From Candidatus Mcinerneyibacteriota bacterium (GTDB taxonomy: Bacteria; AUK180; JAQVHJ01): DNA of 6,502 bases. The DNA lies in NCBI GenBank assembly GCA_030630935.1, contig DAOVMD010000180.1, positions 1 through 6,502 on the forward strand, written 5' to 3'. The notes below the pieces were generated by a model. The model did not search any database. It saw only the letters and a program-made list of their open reading frames with translations, and was not told the origin of the DNA. This document shows positions 5,190-6,502 of this stretch, in pieces. How positions within the stretch are numbered: position 1 is the stretch's first letter; each line of letters opens with the position of its first letter. The translations under genes were made by a program, and so were the position numbers.

Positions 5190-5346
5190 TCTATAAAACG
5201 ACTGCTTCCGCGTCTAGATACCCTAACGAAGTGCGTGCGGAGTCAAGTATCGTATCTGGTACTTGGGTTCTGGATCAGTTCTCTGCTATCTATTCTCTAC
5301 TTAAGCTACAGAGTTGCTTAAGTTTAGCAGGTCACCGACAAAGTGG
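5190..5346. other. GC-richer non-coding block of unknown origin
   Basis: This block (around ACTGCTTCCGCGTC, GTGCGTGCGGAGTC, GTATCTGGTACTTGG) has clearly more G and C than the genes beside it. A 62-codon frame crosses it on the plus strand (5168-5356) but shows no domain and no ribosome binding site, so I do not call it. TCTGCTATCTAyT (near 5282) also occurs near 4578. It is probably decayed mobile or repetitive DNA. Confidence 0.4.
5299..5323. repeat. Perfect 8-bp hairpin in the GC-richer block
   Basis: ACTTAAGC (5299-5306) and GCTTAAGT (5316-5323) are exact reverse complements around a 9-nt loop. Only TT follows on the plus strand and no T tract on the minus strand, so it is unlikely to terminate transcription. 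Confidence 0.45.
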
Positions 5347-5359
5347 AGTTGATTGAGTT

Positions 5360-5379
5360 TATCCCGACTATCGGGGATA
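5360..5379 (-). other. Hairpin just downstream of the TPR gene
   Basis: TATCCCGA and TCGGGGATA pair with one bulged base around CTA. On the minus strand it begins 12 nt after the stop codon of the TPR gene, the position expected for a terminator, but no T run follows (the next bases are AACTCAATC). It may protect the mRNA 3' end or act in a factor-dependent way; weak evidence. Confidence 0.35.
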
Positions 5380-5391
5380 TTGATTAGGAAT

Positions 5392-6243
5392 TTATTTCCA
5401 CCACTTAATCAAGGGTTTTCTTTTAATAATTCTACTCAGGTTTTCTTCTATTTCTTCAATAACTTCAATGTCAATACTATCTGTTTTAAGAAATTCCCTT
5501 GCTAATTTAATCGCATGTTTCATAAAATATTCAGCTTTTTCAAATTCCTTTTTATAATAATACACATAAGCCAATCCTTCAGGACCATTATGGTGCTTTG
5601 GCTGAATTACCAAGGTTTTCTTAAATAGAATCTCTGCTTTATCAAATTTATCAGCTTTTAATAGTTCAAATCCTTTCTCATTCCAATTAATGTAATTTTT
5701 TTCATCTTCAAAAGGAATAATGTCAGGATATTCTTCCCTGATTTCTTTAATATACTTCATTTTAAATATTTCTAAAACTTTAAAAGGAAGAACTCTTGGA
5801 GAATCTTTTTTCTTTGCCGGTCTCTGGTCCTCCTTAGCTAATTTCCCCATTATTCCCATAATTTTAGTCTTACTTAATTCATCAGATTCATACTGTGGAA
5901 ACTTTTCATCCTTTATTTCAAAAATAATCTCGTGATATTCAATCGAAAACCATTTAACAAAGTTTTTCCAGGACCTATCTTCAGGCCAAAATTTTTCATC
6001 CCTGTAATAAAATCCAAGTTCATTCTCAAAAAGATCTTTACAAATAGATTTCACATAAGCCTTTCTTTTTTTTATCTCTATAATTTCAGGAATAATATAT
6101 ATCGAAGAAGATTTCTTTTCCTCTTCGTAATCTATTCTCTCGAAACCTTCTAACTTATCTAATTTCTTTACCCAATTAAGATATGGTTTGTTATAACGTA
6201 GGGAAAATGCATTATATTCTTCATAGCATTCAAATTCTACCAT
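5392..6243 (-). CDS. Cytoplasmic TPR-repeat protein with unrecognised charged N-terminal domain
   Basis: A protein of 283 residues from the ATG at 6243. The N-terminal ~175 residues are rich in E, K and aromatic residues (WPEDRSWKNFVKWF; a KKRK cluster; a lysine-rich linker AKKKDSPR) and match no family I recognise. Residues ~185-217 (NWNEKGFELLKADKFDKAEILFKKTL...) and ~219-252 (PEGLAYVYYYKKEFEKAEYFMKHAI) are two adjacent TPR units, followed by an acidic helix and a basic end (KRKPLIKWWK). No signal peptide or membrane segment is seen. An upstream in-frame GTG at 6297 would add 18 residues, but it has no Shine-Dalgarno and lies inside a hairpin. The ATG has GGTGGG 5 nt upstream (6254-6249). 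It is transcribed towards the ATPase-TPR gene. TPRs imply protein-protein contacts; partner and role are unknown. Confidence 0.75.
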   Translation of the reverse strand: MVEFECYEEYNAFSLRYNKPYLNWVKKLDKLEGFERIDYEEEKKSSSIYIIPEIIEIKKRKAYVKSICKDLFENELGFYYRDEKFWPEDRSWKNFVKWFSIEYHEIIFEIKDEKFPQYESDELSKTKIMGIMGKLAKEDQRPAKKKDSPRVLPFKVLEIFKMKYIKEIREEYPDIIPFEDEKNYINWNEKGFELLKADKFDKAEILFKKTLVIQPKHHNGPEGLAYVYYYKKEFEKAEYFMKHAIKLAREFLKTDSIDIEVIEEIEENLSRIIKRKPLIKWWK

Positions 6244-6266
6244 ATTTACCCACCACTTTAATTCAA

Positions 6267-6366
6267 TGGAAGCAGGAGCGACAAGTGTTTTAAACACTAA
6301 GAAGGTGATTAGTTTAATAATTGTAAACTAACCCCTTATTTTTTTAGAGTCGGCAACCTGCTTCCA
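6267..6366 (-). promoter_or_regulatory. Structured ~100-nt 5' leader of the TPR gene, riboswitch-like
   Basis: Read on the minus strand, TGGAAGCAGG (6366-6357) pairs perfectly with CCTGCTTCCA (6276-6267). The helix can continue after a small internal loop by GC/GC and GAC/GTC pairs. Inside lie a hairpin with an 8-bp core, TTAGTTTA/TAAACTAA (6331-6324 with 6316-6309), extendable by AGG/CCT with bulges, and a second hairpin AGTGTTT-A-AAACACT (6297-6283 region). Together they make a three-way junction. The predicted transcription start (~6365) falls at the first base of the closing helix, and its 3' arm ends 23 nt before the ATG. No riboswitch consensus known to me fits. The alternative is a DNA palindrome or MITE remnant, but no target duplication flanks it. 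Confidence 0.5.
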
Positions 6367-6371
6367 CTTAT

Positions 6372-6401
6372 ATATTAACATATTTTTAATATAAATGTCA
6401 A
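6372..6401 (-). promoter_or_regulatory. Candidate promoter of the TPR gene
   Basis: On the minus strand a perfect TTGACA (6401-6396) is followed after 18 bp by TAATAT (6377-6372), which keeps the three most important -10 positions (T, A and final T). The start would be near 6365, giving a 122-nt leader to the ATG at 6243. The -35 is convincing; the -10 is only moderate. Confidence 0.55.
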
Positions 6402-6502
6402 GAAAAACTTCGCCATCACATCGCAATACTTTGCAGTGCTAAGGAACAGAAATTGTACAATAACTGGTTCATCTCCAAAAAAGTTGGTAAAATAACAAAA
6501 AT
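6402..6502. other. Right edge, no gene recognised
   Basis: A 28-codon open frame runs from the edge on the minus strand to a TGA at 6418-6416. It could be the tail of a gene outside the window but has no recognisable motif. A 10-bp palindrome, ATTGTACAAT, lies at 6452-6461. Confidence 0.3.

Larger units (their letters stand above)
4318..5391. other. Gene-free 1.07-kb spacer between convergent genes
   Basis: No credible gene lies here. The spacer contains terminators and hairpins near the end of the ATPase gene (4361-4501), a perfect 10-bp-stem hairpin (4596-4620), a 12-bp tandem repeat (4649-4696), degenerate dispersed repeats (4699-5003 and 5142-5164), repeat fragments also familiar from other genomes (5017-5110), and a GC-richer block of unknown origin (5190-5346). 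It looks like a sink for decayed non-coding repeats between two convergently transcribed genes. Confidence 0.7.

Noticed and set aside
5168-5356. 62-codon plus-strand open frame in the GC-richer block
   Set aside because: No Shine-Dalgarno, no recognisable domain, and it spans a perfect hairpin and repeat fragments.
5720-6153. Two plus-strand open frames opposite the TPR gene
   Set aside because: Shadows of the minus-strand gene, whose TPR motifs and codon pattern are convincing.
6244-6297. Upstream GTG start adding 18 residues to the TPR protein
   Set aside because: No Shine-Dalgarno before the GTG, and it sits in a hairpin of the predicted leader; the ATG at 6243 has GGTGGG 5 nt upstream. 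It cannot be wholly excluded.
6345-6366. CGGCAACC on the plus strand, as in the core of SAM-I riboswitches
   Set aside because: The other conserved SAM-I segments (GGTGGAGGGA, GATGAAACC, GGTGCTAA) are absent and no plus-strand gene follows.
6267-6366. MITE or insertion-sequence remnant with 10-bp terminal inverted repeats
   Set aside because: No target-site duplication (flanks TTCAA and CTTAT differ), and the element coincides with the predicted transcript start; kept only as an alternative.
6416-6502. 28-codon minus-strand frame open to the right edge
   Set aside because: Could be a gene tail but has no motif and the length is within chance for this sequence; noted only as edge content.

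Overview
The window is an AT-rich stretch of bacterial chromosome with four convincing protein genes, long non-coding intervals and no rRNA, tRNA, CRISPR array or transposase gene. The taxon cannot be fixed from the sequence. The low GC content, the kinesin-light-chain-type TPR protein and intergenic spacers filled with short decayed repeats (GCAGAG triplets, a CGACCGAAGGGAG-type element, degenerate TTTAACAGGGA blocks) fit an environmental member of the Bacteroidota/Ignavibacteria neighbourhood or a similar uncultured lineage. That placement is an inference from general familiarity only.

Layout: 1-362 is non-coding with degenerate repeats. At 363-430 lies a near-consensus promoter overlaid by three phased copies of a 7-bp box (TTAGTAA/TTACTAA). 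It drives a two-gene operon (437-1389): a winged-HTH/nucleotidyltransferase fusion and, overlapping it by one base, a HEPN-domain protein. This has the form of a HEPN/MNT toxin-antitoxin module whose antitoxin enzyme carries its own DNA-binding domain. After a 276-bp gap with a plausible separate promoter comes a large gene (1666-4317) for an AAA_16/STAND-type ATPase with a C-terminal array of seven 42-residue TPR modules in exact register. It has no recognisable effector or output domain.

Region 4318-5391 (1.07 kb) has no gene. It holds two candidate terminators for the ATPase gene, several perfect hairpins, a 12-bp tandem repeat, three or four degenerate copies of an intergenic repeat family also present at 110-208, and a patch of GC-richer repeat fragments. 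On the opposite strand, 6243-5392 encodes a cytoplasmic TPR protein with an unrecognised charged N-terminal region. Its mRNA is predicted to begin with a ~100-nt leader closed by a 10-bp helix and containing two further hairpins, a riboswitch-like layout matching no class I can name.

How the parts work together: only the HTH-nucleotidyltransferase and HEPN genes show clear evidence of joint function (overlap, shared promoter, known family partnership). The ATPase-TPR and TPR genes are transcribed separately and convergently, and nothing here proves they act with the module.
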